64,000 bases of DNA, from positions 426,982 to 490,981 of the forward strand of contig NZ_WRXM01000002.1 of assembly GCF_010119205.1 (NCBI RefSeq), in the 5' to 3' direction. The notes below the pieces were generated by a model that saw only the letters and a program-made list of their open reading frames with translations, ran no database searches and had not been told where the DNA came from. This document shows, piece by piece, positions 24,706 to 32,410 of this stretch. The stretch is from Haloarcula limicola (GTDB lineage: Archaea; Halobacteriota; Halobacteria; Halobacteriales; Haloarculaceae). Made by a program: the position numbers and the translations under genes. How positions within the stretch are numbered: the first letter of the stretch is position 1; every line of letters begins with the position of its first letter.

Positions 24706-26013
24706 ATGAAGCGAAACACCAATCGCCGGATGTTCCTCACTGCGGCCGCATCGAGTGCTGCCATGCTCGCAGGTTGTGGCGCACTTGGTGATGCCGACCC
24801 ACAGACCGACGACACGCCCACGGGCGACGGGACGGCGACGCCCACTTCGACGCCGGAGAACGGAACGGGGACGCCCGAGGAGACGGGCACCCCCACTCAA
24901 GAGTTCAATTACACGGACCGCGGGACGGTCCTCGACGACTTCGAGGACCTCGAATACTGGGGGACGATTCAGGGCGACGTCTCCGCGGAGACCGAAGACG
25001 TCTTCCGGGGCAGTCAGTCCGTCCGCATCCAGAACCCCTCCGGCGGCGGCGCGGGGATGTACAAGGCCTATCCCGACGGCCTCGACCTCACGAAGAACAA
25101 CCTCTCGATCGCCGTCAAGATGGAGAAACCCAGCCCGGGCAAGCTCGCGATGGAGGTCATCGCCCCCGCCCGGAGCGACCACCTCGTCTGTCGACGCTAC
25201 ATCCCCGACGCGATGGACGGCTGGATGCGCGTCGACCTCGGCTACACCGGCCTCCGCGGCGATCCGATGATGGAGAGCGTTCAGGAGCTCCGCATCGTCG
25301 TCCTCTCTGACGGCGAACCCATCAACTTCGTCGTCGACGACCTCCGAAAGCATCCCAAACCGACCGACAAGGGCCGCGTCGTCCTCTCCTTCAGCGACAG
25401 TCATGCCTCTCAGTACGACGTGGCGTTCCAAGAACTCAAGAAGCGGGACATGTCCGCGATGGTCGCCGCCGTCCCCGACCAGATCAACAGCGACGGCGCG
25501 CTCACAACCGGGCAGCTCCGGGAGATGCAAGATGCTGACTGGGACGTCATCTCCTCGCCACACGTCGGGACGCCCCTGCCGGAGATGTCCGAGGACGAGC
25601 AGCGCCGACTCATCAAGCAGACGAAGGAGTACCTCCGCCTGAAAGGGTTCCGCGAGGGGATGCAGTTCGTGGCCCTCCCGTACGGGAGCTTCGACAGGAC
25701 GACGCTGGACCTCGTCGACGAGTTCCACGAGTACGGCTTCGCCTACGGCGCGTGTCCGAACATCGTCCCGCCGGTCGGGAAGGAGGCCGTCTCGACGGTC
25801 AGCGGCGCGGACCTGAACGGCGCGGCCCGGATGATCAACCTCGCGGCGAAGTACAACCAGCTCACTGTCGTCAACTTCGCCGACATCGGCAAAGATCAGG
25901 ACGTCGACGAGGAGCACTTCAACCACCTGCTTGACATCATCGAGGACTGGCAGCGGCAGGGCAAGCTCGAAGTCGCGACTCCCTCCGACCTCCTCAAGCT
26001 ACAGCAGTCCTGA
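24706..26013 (+). CDS. Polysaccharide-deacetylase-like lipoprotein with degenerate active site
   Basis: A 435-aa exported protein. It has a twin-arginine motif (RRMFLTAA), a lipobox LAGC with Cys24, then a Thr/Pro/Gly-rich tether to about residue 65. Residues 70-215 look like a beta-sandwich carbohydrate-binding domain (LDDFEDLEYWGTIQGDV, SQSVRIQNPS). From residue 225 a NodB-like barrel follows (VVLSFSDSHASQYDVAF). In active deacetylases this strand reads TFDD; here the first Asp is Ser230 and only Asp231 remains, and the following HxxxH motif is reduced to one His (SSPHVGTPLPEM). The protein may bind rather than hydrolyse glycans, or use a variant mechanism. Confidence 0.78.
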   Translation: MKRNTNRRMFLTAAASSAAMLAGCGALGDADPQTDDTPTGDGTATPTSTPENGTGTPEETGTPTQEFNYTDRGTVLDDFEDLEYWGTIQGDVSAETEDVFRGSQSVRIQNPSGGGAGMYKAYPDGLDLTKNNLSIAVKMEKPSPGKLAMEVIAPARSDHLVCRRYIPDAMDGWMRVDLGYTGLRGDPMMESVQELRIVVLSDGEPINFVVDDLRKHPKPTDKGRVVLSFSDSHASQYDVAFQELKKRDMSAMVAAVPDQINSDGALTTGQLREMQDADWDVISSPHVGTPLPEMSEDEQRRLIKQTKEYLRLKGFREGMQFVALPYGSFDRTTLDLVDEFHEYGFAYGACPNIVPPVGKEAVSTVSGADLNGAARMINLAAKYNQLTVVNFADIGKDQDVDEEHFNHLLDIIEDWQRQGKLEVATPSDLLKLQQS

Positions 26014-26065
26014 GACGGCGGTCAGAGACGAGGACAATCCCTCTGCCGGTCGGTCGCGGCCGATA

Positions 26066-27004
26066 TCAATCGACGCTATCGAGACGCGTCCGTAGCGTCT
26101 CGATCGAGCCGGTGACGTCCATCCCCTCTCGTTCGAATCGTCCGAGTCGCGCTACGAGTTCGGAGTCGGTTCCCGGGCCGCGAAGAAACGCCGCCCAACC
26201 GGTAGCGGTCGTCCGCAGTATCCAGTGTGCGACCGGCCACAGCGGCGACCACTCGGTGGTCGACAGCACGACGGCGACTCGCCACGCGTGTGCACGCCCC
26301 GCCGTGAGACCGAACAGCGAGAGCCGCTCGTCCAGTCGTCCGAACCCGGTGTCGATGTCTTCGATTCCCGGCGCGTACATCGCTGCCAGGGCCGACTGCT
26401 GGGCGTCGACGAGACGGGCGAGAATCCCGTCGACCGCGCAGTGGTCGGCGTACTTCGTCGGTCGGTTCGGGTCGATCCCGACGTCTCGGAGCGTCAGCGC
26501 GAGGTCGTAGTTGATGTGCGCGTTGATGCCGAGAAAGGCGTCCTGTATCACGAGGGCGTCACCGCGGTACGCCGTTCCGAAGGCGATACGCCAGGGACCG
26601 GGGACGGCGTCGAGATCGCCGGTTTCGAACGCCAGGAAGGCGCGTCGATAGTAGTTCGCGAACGCGACCGTATAGGCGCGCATCCACGTCGGGTTCTCGA
26701 AGTCGCCTCGGTCGATCCCCGCTCGGATCCGTCGGGTCATGCGGCTGTAGACGGTGAGAAAGACCGACCGCCGGTCGCCGCGGGCGACGAGGAGCGCTTC
26801 GAGGTCGCGAAGGCCTTCGAACGCGTCCTCGACCGACCTGTACGGAGACGCGACAGCCGAGACGAGTTCGTCGTCAGGCGTGCCGGGTGATTCGCACCGG
26901 GCGTAGTCGTAGCGAATCGCGCCCAGCAGCCTCCGAAGCCGCGCGATGGCTGTGTGCTCCGTGAGTCCGCCGAACGGCCGCCGAGCGGTACAGGAAACGC
27001 TCAT
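26066..27004 (-). CDS. DUF5995 family protein
   Basis: A 312-aa soluble protein rich in alpha helices. It matches DUF5995: the region SVFLTVYSRMTRRIRAGIDRG, then FANYYRRAFLAFETGD, then the conserved block LGINAHINYDLALTL. The His and Asn residues of that last block are the family's most conserved and suggest an active or metal site, but no activity is known to me. ATG 27004 is preferred to an upstream start at 27058, which adds a non-acidic extension. Confidence 0.8.
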   Translation of the reverse strand: MSVSCTARRPFGGLTEHTAIARLRRLLGAIRYDYARCESPGTPDDELVSAVASPYRSVEDAFEGLRDLEALLVARGDRRSVFLTVYSRMTRRIRAGIDRGDFENPTWMRAYTVAFANYYRRAFLAFETGDLDAVPGPWRIAFGTAYRGDALVIQDAFLGINAHINYDLALTLRDVGIDPNRPTKYADHCAVDGILARLVDAQQSALAAMYAPGIEDIDTGFGRLDERLSLFGLTAGRAHAWRVAVVLSTTEWSPLWPVAHWILRTTATGWAAFLRGPGTDSELVARLGRFEREGMDVTGSIETLRTRLDSVD

Positions 27005-27164
27005 GATACTCTTTCGACTCACCAGGTAATAGCTACTTCGCGTGAAATCGCCTACCATCTGCTCTCCTTCCGATACTGGAGGCGACGCCGCCCCGAGAGC
27101 TGGGAGTACACCGCCACCGTCGAGGACGGCGTGCCAGCGGTCCGAGCCGTCCAGCGGGCGGCCG

Positions 27165-27458
27165 TCAGCGAACGGTGCGGTATCCGATACCGGCGACGAC
27201 GGCGACGGCGTAGCATCCCAGCAAGAACGGTGCCCAGAACAGCCAGAGGGCGTAGTTCGGGAACAGGTAGCTCCCGACGGAACTGCCGATCATCATCACG
27301 AGGTAGCCCGGATACGCCAACGGCGTCAGTAGTCGGCCGTCTAGACTGCCGACGACGAGCGGGATAGTGAGAAAGGCGAAGACGGCCACGACGACGCGGC
27401 CGGCGAAGACCGTCCGGAGACGCCGGAAGTCGACCCTGTCCGCAGTTGCGTCGCTCAT
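27165..27458 (-). CDS. Three-span membrane protein (97 aa)
   Basis: A 97-aa hydrophobic protein with three predicted spans (about residues 20-37, 47-64 and 71-92). Its ATG overlaps the stop of the upstream deacylase gene by four bases, so the two are translationally coupled. No family recognised. It may anchor or assist the exported deacylase. Confidence 0.65.
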   Translation of the reverse strand: MSDATADRVDFRRLRTVFAGRVVVAVFAFLTIPLVVGSLDGRLLTPLAYPGYLVMMIGSSVGSYLFPNYALWLFWAPFLLGCYAVAVVAGIGYRTVR

Positions 27459-28282
27459 CTGTTCCCGCCACCCGCCGTGATCTCGACCCGCCCGTCACGC
27501 CGCGGGATACCGTGTTTCGCCAACAGCGTCTCGGCGACGAGCGACGTCCACCGCGCCGCAGTCGGCGGGTCGAGGACGAACTTCGTCGACTCGACGATGT
27601 ACCCCGGACGGTCGAGGTCGCCCGCGACCTTGTGGACGAGAAGCGGCGATGACCCGTCGAGGAAGTTCCCCCGCTCGTAGCGGTGGTACGGCATGTACCA
27701 CGGGACGACGGTGTCGTTCGCGGTCTCGATGGCCACCTGCGCGTACGTCGGTGCCGGGTCGACGACCGTCGGGAAGACCGCCTGCCCGACGGCCGACTCG
27801 TGGGTTCGATACACGCCCTTCGAGGAGTGTAGATCGAGGACGACGTCGGGGTCGGCATTCTCGACCAGTCGCCAGATAGCCCGCGCGAGTTTCGTTTCGG
27901 CCGCTTGACCCGTGGGGAACTTCCGATTCAGGTCACCGTCGTCGTTGTGTCGCGTCTCCTGCTCGATGGCCGGTCGGTTCGCCTCCGGGAGAACGACCAG
28001 TTTCCCGGCGTCGAACTCCCACGAGGCGACGTCGCTCGCCGCCCGATACCCGCTCGGCTCGTCGCCGTGCATCCCGCCGACGACGACGGCCGTGGGGCCA
28101 TCGTTCGGTGCATCGATAGTGATCACGTCTGTTGCGTACTTCGTCCCCGCGAGGAGCGTCTCCGTCGTGCGCGTCCCCCCACTCGCCTGTGTCGTCGCCG
28201 TCGTGGCCGTCGCCCCGGCGGTCCCGAGAAGCGTCGACCCGCCGAGGGCCGCCGAGTTCGCGAGGAACGTCCGTCGTCTCAT
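27455..28282 (-). CDS. Exported M14-like zinc deacylase (succinylglutamate desuccinylase/aspartoacylase type)
   Basis: A 275-aa protein with a twin-arginine-like N-terminus (MRRRTFLANS) and a hydrophobic Ala/Gly-rich signal, so it probably acts outside the membrane. The zinc site of the family is visible: GGMHGDEPSG (His72, Glu75) and LDLHSSKG (His152), plus DLNRKFP (Asn119-Arg120), the substrate-carboxylate block. Relatives remove acyl groups from amino acids or trim peptides. The substrate is unknown. It is coupled to a small membrane protein gene downstream. Confidence 0.82.
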   Translation of the reverse strand: MRRRTFLANSAALGGSTLLGTAGATATTATTQASGGTRTTETLLAGTKYATDVITIDAPNDGPTAVVVGGMHGDEPSGYRAASDVASWEFDAGKLVVLPEANRPAIEQETRHNDDGDLNRKFPTGQAAETKLARAIWRLVENADPDVVLDLHSSKGVYRTHESAVGQAVFPTVVDPAPTYAQVAIETANDTVVPWYMPYHRYERGNFLDGSSPLLVHKVAGDLDRPGYIVESTKFVLDPPTAARWTSLVAETLLAKHGIPRRDGRVEITAGGGNR

Positions 28283-28382
28283 TGTGGGCGCTAAATTCCG
28301 CGGGTGGAAACTTATCGGGGGGCTAAGCGCGTTCGCCGTCTCTCGTCGGTACCGGGTTACGGAACGCTATCACAGTTTCTCG

Positions 28383-28994
28383 CTACGTCTCACCGCACTC
28401 CAGGACCACGTCGAAGAGCCGGCGAAGCGCGTCGATCGTCTGTTCGTCGTGGGCCTTCGGGTCCATGTGAAAGTGCGCTACGGCATCGGTATCGGCACAC
28501 CGCTTGATCACTTCCGTCAGGAACCGCTCGGTTTCCCGCAGGCTATTGTACTGGAGAAAGACCGTCACCGACTGGAAACACACGACGATCTGCCGGTCCT
28601 GGAGCGTCGTCTGCCAGTCGTCGAGTTGGTTCGTGATGAGCGTCCCGAGGCTGGTGAGGTCACTCGAGGAGAGAACCCGTCTGATTGCGACGTCGGTGGG
28701 ACTCTCATGGGCGGCCGTATTGTTGAACGGGGCAGTGTTCGGCCGTCTATCGGCACCGACGTGGAGAATCTCGATCGCTGACGGGAGGCGATCGAGGTGC
28801 GTCTCGTAGAGCGCCAATTGCCTACGCGGTGACTGTGTATACGTGATCAGGAGCGTAGCCACTTGCTCGGGTGGTTCGATAGCGTGTAACTGCGCACAGG
28901 CTTCGGAGCCGGCCGCATCGAAGACGGGAGAGAGACAGAGGATACTATCCCCGGGCTGGACGGACGATAGCGCTTGGTCGCTGAATGAGGCCAT
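28383..28994 (-). CDS. RecA/KaiC-related protein lacking a Walker A motif (DUF7504-like)
   Basis: A 203-aa soluble protein resembling a haloarchaeal family of KaiC-derived proteins (I believe DUF7504). It starts with PGDSILCLSPVFDAAG, where KaiC proteins would carry the P-loop; the expected GKT/GKS is missing. The strand DRQIVVCFQSVTVFLQY and later AVAHFHMDPKAHDEQTI follow the KaiC-domain order. It may be a regulatory, non-ATPase paralog. A TATA-like element on the minus strand at 29033-29044 is 39-50 nt upstream of the ATG. Confidence 0.6.
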   Translation of the reverse strand: MASFSDQALSSVQPGDSILCLSPVFDAAGSEACAQLHAIEPPEQVATLLITYTQSPRRQLALYETHLDRLPSAIEILHVGADRRPNTAPFNNTAAHESPTDVAIRRVLSSSDLTSLGTLITNQLDDWQTTLQDRQIVVCFQSVTVFLQYNSLRETERFLTEVIKRCADTDAVAHFHMDPKAHDEQTIDALRRLFDVVLECGET

Positions 28995-29194
28995 TTGAGT
29001 GATGCGTACGAGTCTAGAACGTTTGTCAGTTACTTATTTATACGCCAGCTATGCCCTCGAAGCGCTCGTTCGGTGACTCGCTAGATCCTCCGAACCGCGA
29101 CGTCACGCCACTCGCCGAAGTTTCGGCGAACGTACCCGCGGGCAACGGCCTTTTTCGGCGCAAGTCGGTACGTCTCGGCGTGTCCGATACTTCT

Positions 29195-30196
29195 ATGCAC
29201 GCGGTCACCATCGAAGAGTTCGGCGACCCCGACGTATTTCGAGACAGCGACGTCTCGCGTCCCGAGCCCGGCCCCGAGGAAGTGCTGGTCCGGGTCGAGG
29301 CGTCGAGCGTCAACCCCGTCGAGTACAAGATTCGTCGGGGCGACTTGCCGCCGTTCGCGCCCGACTTCCCCGCGATCCTCGGCTGTGACGTCGCGGGCGT
29401 CGTCGAGACCGTCGGCGACGACGTGAGCGCCTTCGACGCCGGCGACGAGGTGTACGGGATGATCGGAGGCGTCACCGGCGCACAGGGAGCCTACGCGGAG
29501 TACGTGTCCGCACATGCCGACTTACTCGCGCCTGCGCCCGATTCGCTCTCGCTCGCCGAGGCCGCCACGCTGCCGGTCGTCGCGCTCACGGCGTGGGAGA
29601 TGCTCGTCGATAAGGCCGACGCGGGCGAGGACGACTCGACGCTGGTCTACGGCGGGGCCGGCGGCGTCGGCCACGTGGGCGTTCAGCTCGCGGATTGGCT
29701 CGGCGCGGAGGTGTACGCGACGGGGTCGACAGCGGGCAAGCGCGACCTCGCAGCCGACTTGGGCGCGACAGCGACCATCGACTACACCGCCACCGACGTC
29801 GAGGAGTACGTCGACGAGTACACCGACGGAGAGGGATTCGACGTGGTGTTCGACCCCGTGGGCGACGACCACCTCCAGACTGCCTTCGAGGCGGTCGCGC
29901 CCTACCAGCGCGTCGTCACCACCGAGTCGAGTTCCACCCAGAACCTCGGCGCGATGCACCAGAACGCGCTGTCGCTCGGCGTGGTCCTCGCGATCCTCCC
30001 CGTCCTCCAGCAACAGCGCCGCGAGCGCGTCGGTGAGCGCCTCCGACACGTCAACGACGTGATCGCCGAGGGCGGTCTCGAACCCGTCCTCAACGACGAG
30101 CGGTTCCCGCTCACGGCATCGGGCGTCGCCGACGCCCATCAGTACGCGGAGTCCGGCGAGCACCGCGGCAAGATCTCGCTGGTCCGCGAGGAGTGA
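29195..30196 (+). CDS. Zinc-free MDR-family NADPH:quinone/enone oxidoreductase
   Basis: A 333-aa medium-chain dehydrogenase/reductase. The N-terminal GroES-like domain has VRVEASSVNPVEYKIRRG and the GCDVAGVVETVG block. The Rossmann domain has VYGGAGGVGHVGVQLA. The zinc-binding cysteines of alcohol dehydrogenases are absent, which places it with quinone oxidoreductases. The ATG at 29195 begins directly with MHAVTIEEFG, the normal first strand of the family; the extra 48 codons upstream are not family-like and the nearby TATA-like element at 29034 would start a transcript downstream of their first ATG. Confidence 0.88.
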   Translation: MHAVTIEEFGDPDVFRDSDVSRPEPGPEEVLVRVEASSVNPVEYKIRRGDLPPFAPDFPAILGCDVAGVVETVGDDVSAFDAGDEVYGMIGGVTGAQGAYAEYVSAHADLLAPAPDSLSLAEAATLPVVALTAWEMLVDKADAGEDDSTLVYGGAGGVGHVGVQLADWLGAEVYATGSTAGKRDLAADLGATATIDYTATDVEEYVDEYTDGEGFDVVFDPVGDDHLQTAFEAVAPYQRVVTTESSSTQNLGAMHQNALSLGVVLAILPVLQQQRRERVGERLRHVNDVIAEGGLEPVLNDERFPLTASGVADAHQYAESGEHRGKISLVREE

Positions 30197-30716
30197 GGCC
30201 GACGACGAAACGCGCGGTTAGACCGCGAGATCTGTCTCCGTATCGCTCTCTGATCACTAGTGTACATCAGCACCAATTCCGTTGGTCAGTTCCTGCCAGA
30301 GAGACCACAGAGGCAGTGTCTCCGAAGGCTCCTCTCGGAAGACGAGAAAACTGCTGCTAGTGAGCCACTCGTGTCGCGACGCTCAGTCTCGCGCTGTTCG
30401 CTCTTTCGACCAGCTACCAACTCGTGACTGCTCCCGGCCGGCTGACCAGTCGGTTCTTCAAGACGCTTCGACCCGGTAATGGCTTTTTTCGCGAAGAATG
30501 AGGAGCCAATCGCTCGTTGAATCGTGCGCAATCGATTCGGATCGCGCGTGTTCGGCAGCTTGCTGTAATTCCGATAGCGGATACCGACAACGGTATCGAC
30601 CGCAACGCTGTCGATATATCGGCTAACGGAGAGTAGCGACACGCCCTCGACGCTGTGGTTCCCGAAAAACGAGAATCGACATGGGGTGTTATCTCTTCGG
30701 GCGACGAAGAACGTGC
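30197..30716. other. Non-coding gap
   Basis: 520 bases of lower GC. A 146-codon open frame on the minus strand (30286-30726) has a basic, non-haloarchaeal translation. In another minus frame a 39-codon open stretch reads SELQQAAEHARSESIAHDS and could be a relic of a real protein, but it has no start and no recognisable family. Confidence 0.35.
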
Positions 30717-31157
30717 ATGAATACATTCCCCAAATTGATCGTGAGTCTGCTTGCGGGGATACTCGCCTTCGCTGTCGTCGGCGTCAGCGTGACGGAAATC
30801 CTCGCGCCGTACGTTTGGCCTTCCGCAATGCTGGGACTACCGGCCGGTCTCGTCGCCGGAATAGTCGCGCTTCCGCTCACATACCTCTGGCTGACTGCCC
30901 GAACAGAACGCCGAGCGGCCGGACGCGCGTCAGCACGGACACGGCGTCGGCTCCGAACCCTCGTCGGGGCGACCGTCGGCTTCGCCGTCGGCGGCGGTCT
31001 CGCGATGGCCGTCATCTGGACGCAGGCCGTCGGGCTCGCGGCGGCGATAGTGTTCGCCGGATTCCCCGTCGCCCTCATCTCGGCGGCCGTGGCGGGTTAT
31101 CTCGCCTTTCGCTGGAGTCCCGTCGACCGGCAGCCGCCGGGCTCGGCGGTGCAGTAA
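30717..31157 (+). CDS. Four-span membrane protein of unknown function
   Basis: A 146-aa protein with four predicted spans in two pairs (about 4-26, 28-50, 77-98, 103-123), with an arginine-rich loop between the pairs (RTERRAAGRASARTRRRLRT). ATG 30717 gives a normal start next to the first span. Possibly an internally duplicated haloarchaeal membrane family; no name can be assigned with confidence. Confidence 0.65.
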   Translation: MNTFPKLIVSLLAGILAFAVVGVSVTEILAPYVWPSAMLGLPAGLVAGIVALPLTYLWLTARTERRAAGRASARTRRRLRTLVGATVGFAVGGGLAMAVIWTQAVGLAAAIVFAGFPVALISAAVAGYLAFRWSPVDRQPPGSAVQ

Positions 31158-31287
31158 TCGCCTGAATGCGTATAATTTCTCGACAGGAGAGTTCGATATA
31201 TGGCCGTCTTTGTCAAATGCAGCGCCCTATCACCGAGTACGCAGAGGAGTATCGAATACCACGATGCCGAGCGGAGCAGGAGCTGAG
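31158..31287. other. Non-coding spacer
   Basis: Together with 31541-31696 this brackets the doubtful small gene at 31288-31540; the full interval between the two membrane-protein genes is 539 bases. A TATA-like ATATATGG is at about 31196-31203. Nothing else seen. Confidence 0.35.
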
Positions 31288-31540
31288 ATGAGTGCATCCC
31301 GATCACCTATTCCCCGGTCGTACCGCGCAGCGTCACTCGCGACGCTGCTCCGAGCCACCTATCGCAAGCGACGGGGGACAGCCCCAACCGGGAGCAGGCA
31401 GTGAGATATCGGGCGATGAGACGAGATACTCGGATCCAGAAAGCGCGGCAGTAGACGAGACGGCCGAGGAGTGTGACGACTGTCGTCCAGCGTTTCCGTG
31501 CTGGGAGTGTTACAAAACTGGTCGCGCCGATCTCGAATAA
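31288..31540 (+). pseudogene. Possible frameshifted small Cys-rich protein gene
   Basis: From ATG 31288 one frame reads MSASRSPIPRSYRAASLATL and TYRKRRGTAPTGSRQ, then stops at about 31404. A different frame continues with ETRYSDPESAAVDETAEECD and DCRPAFPCWECYKTGRADLE to a stop at 31540. The second part, with its CxxC pair and acidic composition, looks like the C-terminus of a genuine haloarchaeal small zinc protein, and the first like its basic N-terminus. A single frameshift around 31390 would join them. A GTG at 31292 could alternatively start the second frame by itself. Evidence is modest. Confidence 0.35.
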
Positions 31541-31696
31541 TCTGTTTTCGCTCATCGAAGTACCGCACCCCACTAGTGAAAGTGTATTTGCCAAGCTACT
31601 TGCGTGTGCAGGGTGTAGAATTACTATGTGTTTTTTCACAGCTATTGAGTCTCGACTCGTTTTCCCCAGGGAGATAACTGTCGGCTCTGGTGGGTC

Positions 31697-32410
31697 GTGA
31701 ACCCGAGCCGCGTCGACTCCATCGTCGACCTGACCTACGGACTGCTGATCGCAGTCTCGGTCGGTCTGATCGTCGTTGCCGGAAACGCCATCGGACTGGC
31801 ATTCGGGTTCGGGGTGTTACTCTCCTACGTCCTCCACGTCGTCTGGAAGATGGCTCGATTCGACCCGAACTGGATGACGACAGCGGTCAAGGAGACCGTC
31901 GAGGAGACAGTCGACGAGACGGTCGGCGAGACAGTCGAAGAGAAGGTTGGCGAGACTGTCGAGAAGACTGTCGACGAAACCGTTAGTGAGACCGTGGAGA
32001 AGACTGTCGACGAAACCGTTAGCGAGACCGTCGAGGAGACGGTCGGCGAGACGGTGGAGAAGACGGTCGGTGAAACCGTCGAAAAGACAGTCGACGATAC
32101 CGTCGAAGAGAAAGTTGGAGAAACCGTCGAGAAGACGGTTGACGAAACGGTCGGCGAGACGGTAGAAGAGACGGTCGAGAAGACAGTCGAGGAAAAAGTC
32201 GGCGAGACCGTCGAAAAGACGGTCGATGAGACGGTAGAGGAGACGGTCGGAGAGACAGTCGAAGAGACGGTAGAGGAGACGGTCGAGAAGACGGTCGAAG
32301 AGAAAGTCGGAGAAACAGTCGAGAAGACTCTCGAAGAACAGATAGCGGCCGAAGACGCAGCCGACGAAGCGGACGAGGGTACCGAGGACGCAGAGGACGA
32401 GGCTCGATGA
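31697..32410 (+). CDS. Membrane-anchored tetrapeptide-repeat protein upstream of pitA
   Basis: A 237-aa protein starting at GTG 31697. Residues 10-50 hold two adjacent hydrophobic spans. Residues 65-216 consist of 38 uninterrupted tetrapeptides of the form [E/D/G/S/K]-[E/K]-T-V (ETVE, KTVD, EKVG variants), then an acidic tail. The exact four-residue period puts Val at every fourth position, with Glu and Lys alternating between them; a long charged helix or coiled coil with right-handed twist is the likely form. Its stop overlaps the ATG of the phosphate transporter gene by four bases, so the two are coupled. PitA-type transporters often have a PhoU-like (DUF47) partner in this position; this protein is unrelated to that family. 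Function unknown. Confidence 0.8.
   Translation: MNPSRVDSIVDLTYGLLIAVSVGLIVVAGNAIGLAFGFGVLLSYVLHVVWKMARFDPNWMTTAVKETVEETVDETVGETVEEKVGETVEKTVDETVSETVEKTVDETVSETVEETVGETVEKTVGETVEKTVDDTVEEKVGETVEKTVDETVGETVEETVEKTVEEKVGETVEKTVDETVEETVGETVEETVEETVEKTVEEKVGETVEKTLEEQIAAEDAADEADEGTEDAEDEAR
31889..32344 (+). repeat. Tandem 12-bp coding repeat (38 units)
   Basis: The 456 bases encoding residues 65-216 of the preceding protein. Units are variants of GAGACNGTCGAN. Larger blocks recur, notably EEKVGETVEKTVDETV at four places with small changes, which suggests growth by slippage or unequal crossover of multi-unit blocks. Third-position differences between units show the array is not newly formed. Confidence 0.9.

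Noticed and set aside
24649-25926. 425-codon antisense frame opposite the deacetylase-like lipoprotein
   Set aside because: No recognisable domain, and the opposite strand has export signal, lipobox and promoter.
30286-30726. 146-codon minus-strand frame, considered as a transposase remnant
   Set aside because: No transposase motif, no terminal inverted repeats or target duplications were seen, and the composition is not haloarchaeal.
31889-32344. Possible CRISPR array or non-coding satellite
   Set aside because: The period is 12 bp, there are no unique spacers, the frame is open throughout and continues with membrane spans upstream and an acidic tail downstream; it is a coding repeat.
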